6,443 bases of DNA from Bryobacterales bacterium. GTDB taxonomy: Bacteria > Acidobacteriota > Terriglobia > Bryobacterales > Bryobacteraceae. The stretch covers positions 1 to 6,443 of the forward strand of contig JAOAPP010000100.1 of assembly GCA_025462985.1 (NCBI GenBank). The letters are read 5' to 3'. Position numbers and translations under genes: made by a program. A model generated the notes under the pieces. That model saw nothing but the letters and a program-made list of their open reading frames with translations. It was not told where the DNA came from and searched no databases. Positions 1 to 5,461 of the stretch are shown in pieces; position 1 is the stretch's first letter; every line of letters begins with the position of its first letter.

Positions 1-80
1 ACCAGAAAGAAAATCAGAAAGGCTTTTCTGCGCCCTCTCGTTTGGGGCGGCGACATCGCTGCGGTCGCAGTTGCACTCAT
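1..80 (-). CDS. N-terminus of a probable HlyD/EmrA-type membrane-fusion protein (partial)
   Basis: The gene starts with ATG at 80-78 on the minus strand and runs off the left edge, so only 26 full codons are visible. They encode a short Ala/Thr/Pro-rich cytoplasmic tail, then a basic cluster (RGRRK, residues 15-19) followed directly by a hydrophobic run (AFLIFFLV). That is the layout of a single N-terminal membrane anchor, as in EmrA/HlyD periplasmic adaptors. The start codon overlaps the stop of the TolC-type gene as ATGA, so the two are probably translationally coupled in one operon. An adaptor is the expected partner of a TolC channel: it bridges an inner-membrane pump to the outer-membrane duct. 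An internal ATG at 56-54 is an alternative start. The family call rests on topology and context only; an inner-membrane pump subunit or another anchored protein is not excluded. Confidence 0.6.
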   Translation of the reverse strand, partial: MSATATAAMSPPQTRGRRKAFLIFFL

Positions 81-1627
81 GGGCGGCGGTTTCCCTTCAG
101 TAAGTCTGGTATGTCCGTTTCCGCTTCGCCCGTCGCGCGCGCCAAGGCAAGCTTTGCGAGGTCGAACGAGAACAGGCTGGAAATATAGTCGCTTTCGGCG
201 CCTGCAACCTGCTCCTGCGCCTGAACGACCTCAACAGTGGTCGCCACGCCGGCGGCGAAGCGATCACGAGCTTCCAAAAGCGTCTCGCGCGCATAGTCGC
301 GGTTCGTTCCGGCGAGTTTCACCTGCCCGGCAGCAGTTTCTAATTCAATCAGAGCGTTCCGCACTTCCTGTTCGACTGCGGCTCTGGCGTCGGCCAATTC
401 GGCCTGCCTCTGACGGAGGGCTGCTTCCGCCTGCTGAATATCGCCCTTCACGCGTCCGCCCTGCCAAATTGGCATGTTGACCGAACCCGTTACCGCGAAG
501 ACGCCATGGGCGGTGGTTGGATTCGGACCGAGGGCTCCGTAGTCGCCGTTGACAGACACGGACGGCAACCGCTCGGCATGGGCGGCGGATAGAGCGCGGT
601 CAGCCGCACGCACCTGTGCATCCGCAGCCTGAAGATCCGCACGGCGCGTATAAGCAAGCTGAATAGCGGTCGGAGGCGGCGGAATCGGTGCTTCCGTGAA
701 TAGTAAAGGCTCTGACAGCGTAAGTTCCTGTCCAAGGGGCAAGCCCACGATGCGGGCGAGCGAGAGCTTCTGCTTTCGGAGATCAGCTTCGAGGGAACTA
801 AGTCTTTGCTGTTCGGTTTGCAGTTCCACCAGGCTTCGCATCACGTCGATTTTCGAGTTTGTGCCTGCCTCTTTCCGGACGACGGCCTGCCGGTGTATTG
901 CCTGCGCGTTCTCCACCTGGGCTCGCTGCGAGTCCACGCGAGCGCTGGCTGCCAAGGTTTGCAGATAGGTTCCGCCCACGGCCAACACGACCAACTCGCG
1001 CGTGTCCTTGGCGGAAAGAACAGAAGCCCGCTCGGACTCCTTGCTGGCCTGCCAGTTACGACGCAGCACGGGATCGTAAATGGACTGGCTCAAAGCGCCT
1101 TGCAACTGCGAATAGGAGAACGGCCCGACAACTGAGGGGATTGAGAAGTTCAGACCGGGCGGAACATTGAACTGAAACCCATAGGCCGCCAAGTTGACCT
1201 GCGTAACAGTTTCGGATGCGTTGGCCGTGATATTCGGCAGAAGCGCGCTCAACTCCTGTATGCGCTGCGCACGGGCTGCGCGGACGGAGTTGTCAGCCGA
1301 GACAGTGCCCAGATTGGCCCGGAGTCCCTGCTTCACGGCTTCGGCAAGCGTCAGCGTGATTGGACCCGCGGATGCCTCGCCACTCAGGACGCTTCCTCCG
1401 AAATCACCCGACACCTGGATGGAGCTGTTCACTGAGGCGACGCCGCCCGAAGGACTGGCGTTCTGCTGGGTGACGACGGAACCCGCTGTGCCCGTTCGTC
1501 CGGAAGCTGGTAGCTGGGCTGCACGGCTGGTTCCGGCGGCGCCGGAGCTCGTTGCGCCCATTTGCGCGAAGAGTCGCGCGGACGTGCCGGCGACAAAAAT
1601 GAATATGGCGAGCGAGAGCCGGGACAT
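77..1627 (-). CDS. TolC-family outer membrane efflux channel protein
   Basis: This 516-aa protein is an outer membrane efflux protein of the TolC/OEP family. It would trimerise into a beta-barrel with a periplasmic alpha-helical tunnel and export substrates together with an adaptor and an inner-membrane pump. Residues 1-21 form a signal peptide (basic MSR, hydrophobic LAIFIFVAG, cleavage near LFA-Q). Residues 22-88 are a Gly/Ser/Ala/Thr-rich, probably disordered stretch. Two OEP repeats follow, about 90-305 and 320-505, each with long heptad-like helices. Typical segments are LSALLPNITANAS (127-139), RRADLQAADAQVRAA (328-342), PIWQGGRVKGDIQQAEAALR (386-405) and RFAAGVATTVEVVQAQ (456-471). The frame stays open upstream to an ATG at 1843, but that extension crosses the divergent promoters and overlaps tetR, and only the start at 1627 places the signal peptide at the N-terminus. 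No strong Shine-Dalgarno site precedes it. The stop overlaps the next gene's ATG. Confidence 0.92.
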   Translation of the reverse strand: MSRLSLAIFIFVAGTSARLFAQMGATSSGAAGTSRAAQLPASGRTGTAGSVVTQQNASPSGGVASVNSSIQVSGDFGGSVLSGEASAGPITLTLAEAVKQGLRANLGTVSADNSVRAARAQRIQELSALLPNITANASETVTQVNLAAYGFQFNVPPGLNFSIPSVVGPFSYSQLQGALSQSIYDPVLRRNWQASKESERASVLSAKDTRELVVLAVGGTYLQTLAASARVDSQRAQVENAQAIHRQAVVRKEAGTNSKIDVMRSLVELQTEQQRLSSLEADLRKQKLSLARIVGLPLGQELTLSEPLLFTEAPIPPPPTAIQLAYTRRADLQAADAQVRAADRALSAAHAERLPSVSVNGDYGALGPNPTTAHGVFAVTGSVNMPIWQGGRVKGDIQQAEAALRQRQAELADARAAVEQEVRNALIELETAAGQVKLAGTNRDYARETLLEARDRFAAGVATTVEVVQAQEQVAGAESDYISSLFSFDLAKLALARATGEAETDIPDLLKGNRRP

Positions 1628-1666
1628 GTTGGCCGGAATCCGCCGGGAGCAACTGCCAGCGGACAC

Positions 1667-1680
1667 ATACATACATGTAT
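1667..1680. promoter_or_regulatory. Candidate TetR operator, copy 1 (ATACA-N4-TGTAT)
   Basis: ATACATACATGTAT is an inverted repeat with 5-bp arms ATACA (1667-1671) and TGTAT (1676-1680). Its right part also contains the perfect 10-bp palindrome ATACATGTAT (1671-1680). It differs from copy 2 (1689-1702) at only two of 14 positions. It lies between the divergent tolC-type and tetR genes, at and just downstream of the candidate minus-strand -10 box. TetR-family dimers typically bind such short AT-rich palindromes next to their own gene. That the neighbouring TetR protein binds here is inferred from position and symmetry. Confidence 0.6.
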
Positions 1681-1684
1681 CATA
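1679..1684 (-). promoter_or_regulatory. Candidate -10 box (TATGAT) for the efflux operon
   Basis: Read on the minus strand, 1684-1679 is TATGAT, one base from consensus. Transcription would start near 1672 and give a leader of about 45 nt before the channel start at 1627. The sequence 17 bp upstream is the complement of the tetR -10 box (ATTATA), so the two divergent promoters are fully interleaved, and no classical -35 is visible. Operator copy 1 overlaps this box and the expected start site. Confidence 0.4.
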
Positions 1685-1688
1685 TCTC

Positions 1689-1702
1689 ATACATCCGTGT
1701 AT
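1689..1702. promoter_or_regulatory. Candidate TetR operator, copy 2 (ATACA-N4-TGTAT)
   Basis: ATACATCCGTGTAT repeats the arms of copy 1, ATACA (1689-1693) and TGTAT (1698-1702), again with a 4-bp spacer. Its start is 22 bp from the start of copy 1, about two helical turns, so two dimers could sit on the same face of the DNA. It fills most of the spacer between the two candidate -10 boxes and touches the plus-strand one at base 1702. Occupancy would be expected to block both tetR and the efflux operon. Confidence 0.6.
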
Positions 1703-1707
1703 ATAAT
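1702..1707 (+). promoter_or_regulatory. Candidate -10 box (TATAAT) for tetR
   Basis: A perfect TATAAT stands in a short AT-rich island of otherwise GC-rich DNA. A transcript would start near 1714, almost at the TTG start codon (1716), which suggests a leaderless or nearly leaderless mRNA. No good -35 hexamer is seen: the sequence 17 bp upstream is ATCATA. The box abuts operator copy 2, consistent with autoregulation. Confidence 0.5.
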
Positions 1708-1715
1708 TAAGCCAG

Positions 1716-2357
1716 TTGCAAGCAGACAATACAGTCTCGAAGGGCCCGAACAAACACCAGCAGAAGACTGAAGCGACCCGTCGCAAGCTGCTGAAGGCCG
1801 CGCGCCGCATATTTGCGAAAGATGGATTCGAGGCGTCTCGCATCGAGGGCGTTGCCAGTGAGGCCGGCTATACGCGAGGAGCTTTCTATGCGCAGTTCAA
1901 GAGCAAAGAGGATCTGTTTTTTGCACTCCTCGAGGAACAGGTGACACTCCAGTTGGAGGGGCTTCGCGTTGAGCTCGAAGGATGCGCAACAAACGGAGAA
2001 AGACTGCAATGCCTGCGACGCTTCTATGTCTCTCGCGTGGCCGACAAGCAGTGGACCATGCTGGTGCTCGAGTTCAAACTTTATGCGTTGCGGCACCCGC
2101 GACTGCGAGCCAAACTTGCGAAGGCACACCGTGTTATACGGAACAAGATGAAGTTTGAGACCATCGCGCGGGTGCTGCCGTGGGAATTGACATGCGATGA
2201 GAAACGTACTCACCTGCAGAAAACAGTTCTTGAAGGCGTGCTGCGTGGGATCGCACTCGAATACGCTTACGATCCCACCGATCTCTCGGAAACGGAGGTC
2301 GCTGCGATCCTGGGGCAGATTTTCGACGTGGTCATTCAGCCCGAGCGGCCGGCGTAA
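1716..2357 (+). CDS. TetR/AcrR-family transcriptional repressor
   Basis: This 213-aa protein has the standard length and layout of a TetR regulator. The N-terminal helix-turn-helix spans about residues 20-68, with the conserved pattern LLKAARRIFAKDGFEAS (25-41), the turn and recognition helix EAGYTRGAFYAQF (49-61), then KSKEDLFFALLEE. The C-terminal region (about 75-205) is helical and would form the ligand-binding and dimer domain; its ligand cannot be read from sequence. The start is TTG at 1716: an in-frame stop lies at 1704-1706, and the first in-frame ATG is codon 114, past the DNA-binding domain. No Shine-Dalgarno site is visible, and a TATAAT ends 8 bases before the start. The gene is divergent from the efflux genes and flanked by two candidate operators, so it most likely represses both them and itself. 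Confidence 0.93.
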   Translation: MQADNTVSKGPNKHQQKTEATRRKLLKAARRIFAKDGFEASRIEGVASEAGYTRGAFYAQFKSKEDLFFALLEEQVTLQLEGLRVELEGCATNGERLQCLRRFYVSRVADKQWTMLVLEFKLYALRHPRLRAKLAKAHRVIRNKMKFETIARVLPWELTCDEKRTHLQKTVLEGVLRGIALEYAYDPTDLSETEVAAILGQIFDVVIQPERPA

Positions 2358-2365
2358 ACGGCTGC
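2345..2365 (+). terminator. Short hairpin at the convergent tetR / propeller gene ends
   Basis: Arms GCGGCCG (2345-2351) and CGGCTGC (2359-2365) can pair over 7 bp with one G-U wobble, leaving a 7-nt loop that contains the tetR stop codon (2355-2357). There is no U-tract on either strand, so it is not a classical intrinsic terminator. It sits where two convergent transcripts meet and could slow both. Chance pairing in GC-rich DNA is a real alternative. Confidence 0.25.
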
Positions 2366-2371
2366 GGAGAG

Positions 2372-3922
2372 TTACTGGTCTTTCGGTCCGAAGGCGTAGA
2401 GGGTGGAGTCGTGAGTGGTCGCGAAGACCCGTCCGTCGGTGATTGCTAATCCGCCAAGATGCGTAAATGACGTCATGCCGGAGCCGCTCGAAAAGAGCTC
2501 CTTCCCGGTCGCTGCGTCGAAGGCATGGAGGACCGCCGTACCTTTCGTGTTTTGGATGCGCTCTTGCGCGGTGTAGAGCGTTCCATTTTCCTTCACCTGC
2601 CTGGTGAATTCGCCGCTTGAGATCGCAAATACGATGCCGCCCGCCACCACAGGCGGTTCGGGCACATTCATATCGCCGGAGATCCAGGCCGGACTAAGAA
2701 CGGGCTGGCCGTTGCGATCCTGGACGCGGAAAGCCATAATACTGCCGTTTGGAGCGGCGCCGTTTGTGAGCGGGAAGGCGGGTGCCTTCGTCCCGGCCGG
2801 ACCCCAGGCCGAAGCATAGACCCAACGCTCGCCCTTGGTATCTTCATAGGTCGCGAAGGCTCCCCAGAAGCCGCGACCGGCGATGTCGGCCTCTTCGTTC
2901 GCGTAGAGAGGGGTCTGAAACAAAGGCGTGCGGTGCGACTCCCCGCCTAACGACTTCGCATCCAGAAGATACAACGAGCCTTCCTTGCCGGAGCCGACCA
3001 ACAGTTCCCTGCCCTTGTAGGAGAAAACGGCTGGCGTGCTGTTGCCCATATCGAGGTCTTTTCGCGTGAGGTAGCTGGCGTTTGCCGGCGTGAAGAAGTC
3101 GACAAGCTTCAGATCTTTGGGTGTCAGCGCCAGGATGCTGTCGGCGTATTTGCCAGCCTTGAGGTCCACCGGGCCGTCTCCGGTTTCGGCATAAACGATT
3201 CCAGTTGCCCCTATCGAAGCGCCGCCGCGTCCCCATATTCCTCCGCCCGTGGTGTCGGATTGAAAGAACACGACTTTCTTATCCGCACTCTTAATGTCCA
3301 TCGCCCAAATGCCTGACTTGGTGACGGCGCAGCCCTGCGAAGTGGTGGTGTAGATGGTGCCGCCGAGGAGGTTAAGACTCCAGTTCTTCGAGTAGGCCGG
3401 AACGAACTGCACCGGCGGGAAGCGGTCTTCCCCATTCACCAGATTCAGGGCGTGCAGCTTGCCGTCGATGGAAATTACGTAGACGGTCGGCCCACCTTCA
3501 GAGTTGCCGATGGCCGGGGTGTCGTTGAGAGCATCAGGGCAGAAATAGGTTCCGGTCATGGGCGCTTGCGAGGGAGGCGCGCTGTTCTCAAAATGTTTCT
3601 GCCAGGCCAGCTTTCCGCTGTCGGCATCCACGACATAGATGTTGTCGGAGCTTCCGCCGACCACGACGTACGTTTGCGCGCCGTGATTGGTATACACCGG
3701 GTTGATCACCACCGGCGACGTCAGCGCGTTCAGCTGTTTGGGTTCGTTGTCGAGCTTGAGCTTCCAGAGCAGCTGGAAGTCCTTGACGGATTCGGGCGAG
3801 ATTGCCGTTTCATCCTTCGCCCACCCACTCCGCTGTGGATCGCCGCCAAAAGTAGGCCAGCTCGCGGCCGCGAGCGAGCAACTTATCACTACGGCTCCTA
3901 CCTGTCTCAGAACACTTCGCAT
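2372..3922 (-). CDS. Exported PQQ-like beta-propeller repeat protein
   Basis: This 516-aa protein has an N-terminal export signal, then a propeller of repeated blades ending in [I/L]Y/A-x-D/F-x-[D/A]-x-[S/T]GK-like segments. Blades are recognisable at about 93-108 (NIYVVDADSGKLAWQ), 146-165 (TVYVISIDGKLHALNLVNGE), 315-325 (GSLYLLDAKSL), 463-477 (AVLHAFDAATGKELF) and 505-513 (DSTLYAFGP). The mature start WPTFGGDPQRSGWA is typical of the PQQ-binding-like (quinoprotein) superfamily. The signal is ambiguous: cleavage near LAAAS-W (about residue 21) is likely, but VIS-C15 also resembles a lipobox. Cys128 and Cys198 could form a disulfide in the periplasm. I see no vicinal Cys-Cys and no cytochrome CxxCH, which many quinoprotein alcohol dehydrogenases carry, so catalysis is unproven; a scaffold or substrate-binding role like BamB is possible. 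The gene converges on tetR with a 14-bp gap. Confidence 0.85.
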   Translation of the reverse strand: MRSVLRQVGAVVISCSLAAASWPTFGGDPQRSGWAKDETAISPESVKDFQLLWKLKLDNEPKQLNALTSPVVINPVYTNHGAQTYVVVGGSSDNIYVVDADSGKLAWQKHFENSAPPSQAPMTGTYFCPDALNDTPAIGNSEGGPTVYVISIDGKLHALNLVNGEDRFPPVQFVPAYSKNWSLNLLGGTIYTTTSQGCAVTKSGIWAMDIKSADKKVVFFQSDTTGGGIWGRGGASIGATGIVYAETGDGPVDLKAGKYADSILALTPKDLKLVDFFTPANASYLTRKDLDMGNSTPAVFSYKGRELLVGSGKEGSLYLLDAKSLGGESHRTPLFQTPLYANEEADIAGRGFWGAFATYEDTKGERWVYASAWGPAGTKAPAFPLTNGAAPNGSIMAFRVQDRNGQPVLSPAWISGDMNVPEPPVVAGGIVFAISSGEFTRQVKENGTLYTAQERIQNTKGTAVLHAFDAATGKELFSSGSGMTSFTHLGGLAITDGRVFATTHDSTLYAFGPKDQ

Positions 3923-3993
3923 AGGGACATCCGTCTTGTATCACATGGATTCCACGGAGTCCCAGACCACTCCCCAAGAGCAGACGGGTAAGA

Positions 3994-3999
3994 ATTATA
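3994..3999 (-). promoter_or_regulatory. Candidate -10 box (TATAAT) for the propeller gene
   Basis: Read on the minus strand, 3999-3994 is a perfect TATAAT in GC-rich surroundings. It would start a transcript near 3987 and give a leader of about 65 nt before the ATG at 3922. No convincing -35 hexamer is seen 16-18 bp upstream. It supports independent transcription of the propeller gene rather than read-through from the zinc-ribbon gene. Confidence 0.4.
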
Positions 4000-4154
4000 G
4001 AGGCCGCAAGTGTCGCGCCAGGCCGGGATGCTTGTGGAACGACGAGGCGCTAACTGCAGCGCGGCTGGCAGCGAACCTACTTTACCGGATATTCAGGTGT
4101 GTTTCTGATTCTGGCGTGCTTGAGTCCGTCGGTACACGCCGCGTGTCTGGATCC

Positions 4155-4177
4155 GCTCGTCTCTTTGTGGGACGAGC
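4155..4177 (-). terminator. Hairpin downstream of the zinc-ribbon gene
   Basis: GCTCGTC (4155-4161) and GACGAGC (4171-4177) are perfect 7-bp inverted arms. The stem extends to 9 bp around a 5-nt loop with one imperfect pair (U-G on the plus strand, C-A on the minus strand). It lies 13 bases after the minus-strand stop codon, the normal place for a terminator or a 3'-end stabilising stem. It lacks a following U-tract, so intrinsic termination is uncertain. Confidence 0.4.
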
Positions 4178-4190
4178 AGGAGGAATGGAA

Positions 4191-4427
4191 CTATTCCTGA
4201 ACCGTCATCTGCTGGTCGTTGTCACGCCAAGCACTGATCTTCAAACGTCTGCAAACCCAGCAAAGATCTTCATCCTCTTGCTGCTGTGGGCCGGTCAAAG
4301 GCCTGCACGAGGCTCCACAAACGGCACAGCGGTTTGCCGGCGACGGTTTGTCTGATTCGATGGACTTTTTCGCTAGCTCCAAAATCTCTGGAGAGATGAT
4401 TGGCTCGGCTAGCATTTTCTTTTTCAT
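4191..4427 (-). CDS. Small hypothetical zinc-ribbon-like protein (78 aa)
   Basis: I do not recognise a named family. The start at 4427 is preceded by a Shine-Dalgarno-like GGAAGG (4434-4439) 6 bases upstream, the clearest such site in the window; the frame remains open further upstream to 4613 but would run into fabD. The protein begins MKKKM, has a helical acidic segment (about residues 10-26), then Cys34-x2-Cys37, an extra Cys41, and Cys56-x2-Cys59. Two CxxC knuckles 18 residues apart fit a zinc ribbon or treble-clef-like metal site. There is no signal peptide or membrane segment, so it should be cytoplasmic. Zinc binding is inferred from Cys spacing; a role in nucleic-acid or protein binding is possible but not shown. 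It is divergent from fabD, with 98 bp between start codons, and is followed by a hairpin. Confidence 0.7.
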   Translation of the reverse strand: MKKKMLAEPIISPEILELAKKSIESDKPSPANRCAVCGASCRPLTGPQQQEDEDLCWVCRRLKISAWRDNDQQMTVQE

Positions 4428-4510
4428 GCTTTCCCTTCCACTATAAAACAGATCCCAGGGGCTCCTAAAAAGCTTCATGCCAATGCAGCGGCAAAGGTAC
4501 TTGGGTCGCG

Positions 4511-4516
4511 TAATAT
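4511..4516 (+). promoter_or_regulatory. Possible -10 box (TAATAT) for fabD
   Basis: TAATAT ends 9 bases before the fabD ATG, so a transcript from it would be leaderless or nearly so, much as at tetR. No -35 match is seen 17-18 bp upstream. AT-rich hexamers are rare here but the match is imperfect, so this is a weak call; the true promoter may lie elsewhere in 4428-4525. Confidence 0.25.
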
Positions 4517-4525
4517 GACTGAAGC

Positions 4526-5461
4526 ATGGACAATGTCGCGTTTCTCTTTCCGGGTCAAGGCTCCCAGTACGTCGGTATGGGACAGGGTTTATTCGAGAGT
4601 CATAGCGCAGCACGGAGAGTTTTCGAAGAAGCCGATGAGGCTTTGAACGCGGGCCTCAGCCAGTTGTGCTTTGCGGGTCCGGAGGAAGAATTGAAGAAAA
4701 CTGAGAACCTGCAGCCGGCACTACTCACTGTTTCGGTTGCTGCTTGTCGCGTTCTGAAGGGGGAGGGATACAGTCCAAAGTACGTCGCCGGACACAGCTT
4801 AGGGGAGTACTCGGCGTTGGTTGCCGCGGGGTCGCTACGCTTCGCCGATGCAGTGCAGCTTGTCCGGAAGCGTGGCCGATTCATGCAGGAGGCTGTTCGC
4901 GCCGGCGCGGGCGCCATGGCGGCTCTTCTGAAACTGCCCGAGGGAATGCTGGACGGCATCTTGCAGGAAGCGGCACAGGGTGAGGTGGTCACGGCTGCGA
5001 ACTACAACTCACCCGAACAGGTCGTCATCGCCGGTCATACCAAGGCAGTAGAACGAGCAATGGAACTGGCGAAGGCGGCGGGAGCAAAACGAGCGGTTCC
5101 ATTGCCGGTCAGCGCCCCCTTTCACTGCCCGTTGATGCGGCCTGCTCAACAGCAACTGGCACCCGATCTGGACGCGACGGAATTCGCAGATCTCCAGTTT
5201 CCGCTGGTCAACAACTGGAAAGCACAGATTGTCAGGACCGGCTCCGAAGCGAGACGAGGAGTCTTTGAACAGATTCCGAGTCCGGTGCGCTGGACTGACA
5301 GCGTCCGAGAACTTGTTCGACAGGGCGTGACGCACTTCGTTGAAGTGGGTCCCGGCTCGGTTCTGCTCGGCCTTTGCCGCACGATCGATCCCAATCTGAA
5401 GGGTGTTCGGTTCGGGGAGCCTGCCGACTTGGAGAAAGTGTCAAGTGCGCTGGCGGCCTAG
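4526..5461 (+). CDS. fabD: Malonyl-CoA:acyl carrier protein transacylase
   Basis: FabD transfers the malonyl group from malonyl-CoA to holo-ACP, supplying the extender unit for type II fatty acid synthesis in the cytoplasm. The 311-aa length matches the family. The N-terminal FPGQGSQ motif (8-14) includes oxyanion Gln11. The nucleophile elbow GHSLGEYSALVAAG (89-102) carries catalytic Ser91. Arg116 in RGRFMQEA would bind the malonyl carboxylate. His200 in PVSAPFHCPLM (194-204) completes the dyad, and Gln249 lies before the conserved PVRWTDSV. The C-terminal FVEVGPGSVLLGL (271-283) is also typical. All key residues are present, so the enzyme should be active. The ATG at 4526 puts the first strand in the usual place, but no strong Shine-Dalgarno site is visible. 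No other fab gene is seen beside it in this window. Its end overlaps the next gene by 17 bp. Confidence 0.97.
   Translation: MDNVAFLFPGQGSQYVGMGQGLFESHSAARRVFEEADEALNAGLSQLCFAGPEEELKKTENLQPALLTVSVAACRVLKGEGYSPKYVAGHSLGEYSALVAAGSLRFADAVQLVRKRGRFMQEAVRAGAGAMAALLKLPEGMLDGILQEAAQGEVVTAANYNSPEQVVIAGHTKAVERAMELAKAAGAKRAVPLPVSAPFHCPLMRPAQQQLAPDLDATEFADLQFPLVNNWKAQIVRTGSEARRGVFEQIPSPVRWTDSVRELVRQGVTHFVEVGPGSVLLGLCRTIDPNLKGVRFGEPADLEKVSSALAA
5431..5434 (+). promoter_or_regulatory. Shine-Dalgarno site inside fabD for the DUF885 gene
   Basis: GGAG within the purine run GGAGAAAG ends 10 bases before the GTG at 5445. It decides the choice of this start over the later in-frame GTG codons at 5466, 5469 and 5475, which have no comparable site. 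It lies wholly inside the end of fabD. Confidence 0.5.

Larger units (their letters stand above)
3923..4190. other. Intergenic region upstream of the propeller gene
   Basis: This 268-bp stretch lies between two minus-strand genes. It holds a candidate minus-strand promoter for the propeller gene (3994-3999) and a hairpin just after the zinc-ribbon gene (4155-4177). Plus-strand open frames cross it, including one from an ATG at 3945 and a short signal-peptide-like frame ending at 4200, but none has good support as a gene. No tRNA or recognisable RNA gene was seen. Confidence 0.5.

Noticed and set aside
1194..1706. Plus-strand open frame of 170 codons
   Set aside because: It is antisense to the channel gene, matches no family I know, and its composition looks like a GC-rich shadow of the real frame.
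1628..1843. N-terminal extension of the TolC-type protein from an upstream ATG at 1843
   Set aside because: It would read through the divergent operators and promoters and into tetR in antisense, and would bury the clear signal peptide that begins at 1627.
1707..2213. Minus-strand open frame of 168 codons opposite tetR
   Set aside because: The plus strand encodes an unmistakable TetR protein; this frame has no family features and ends inside the promoter region.
3687..4355. Plus-strand open frame of 222 codons
   Set aside because: It is antisense to the start of the propeller gene and to most of the zinc-ribbon gene, and shows no domain-like pattern. The shorter version from ATG 3945 is also rich in odd residues and lacks a ribosome binding site.
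4428..4613. Longer start for the zinc-ribbon protein (ATG at 4478 or 4613)
   Set aside because: The ATG at 4427 has a good GGAAGG at proper distance, while the longer forms cross the divergent promoter region or the start of fabD.
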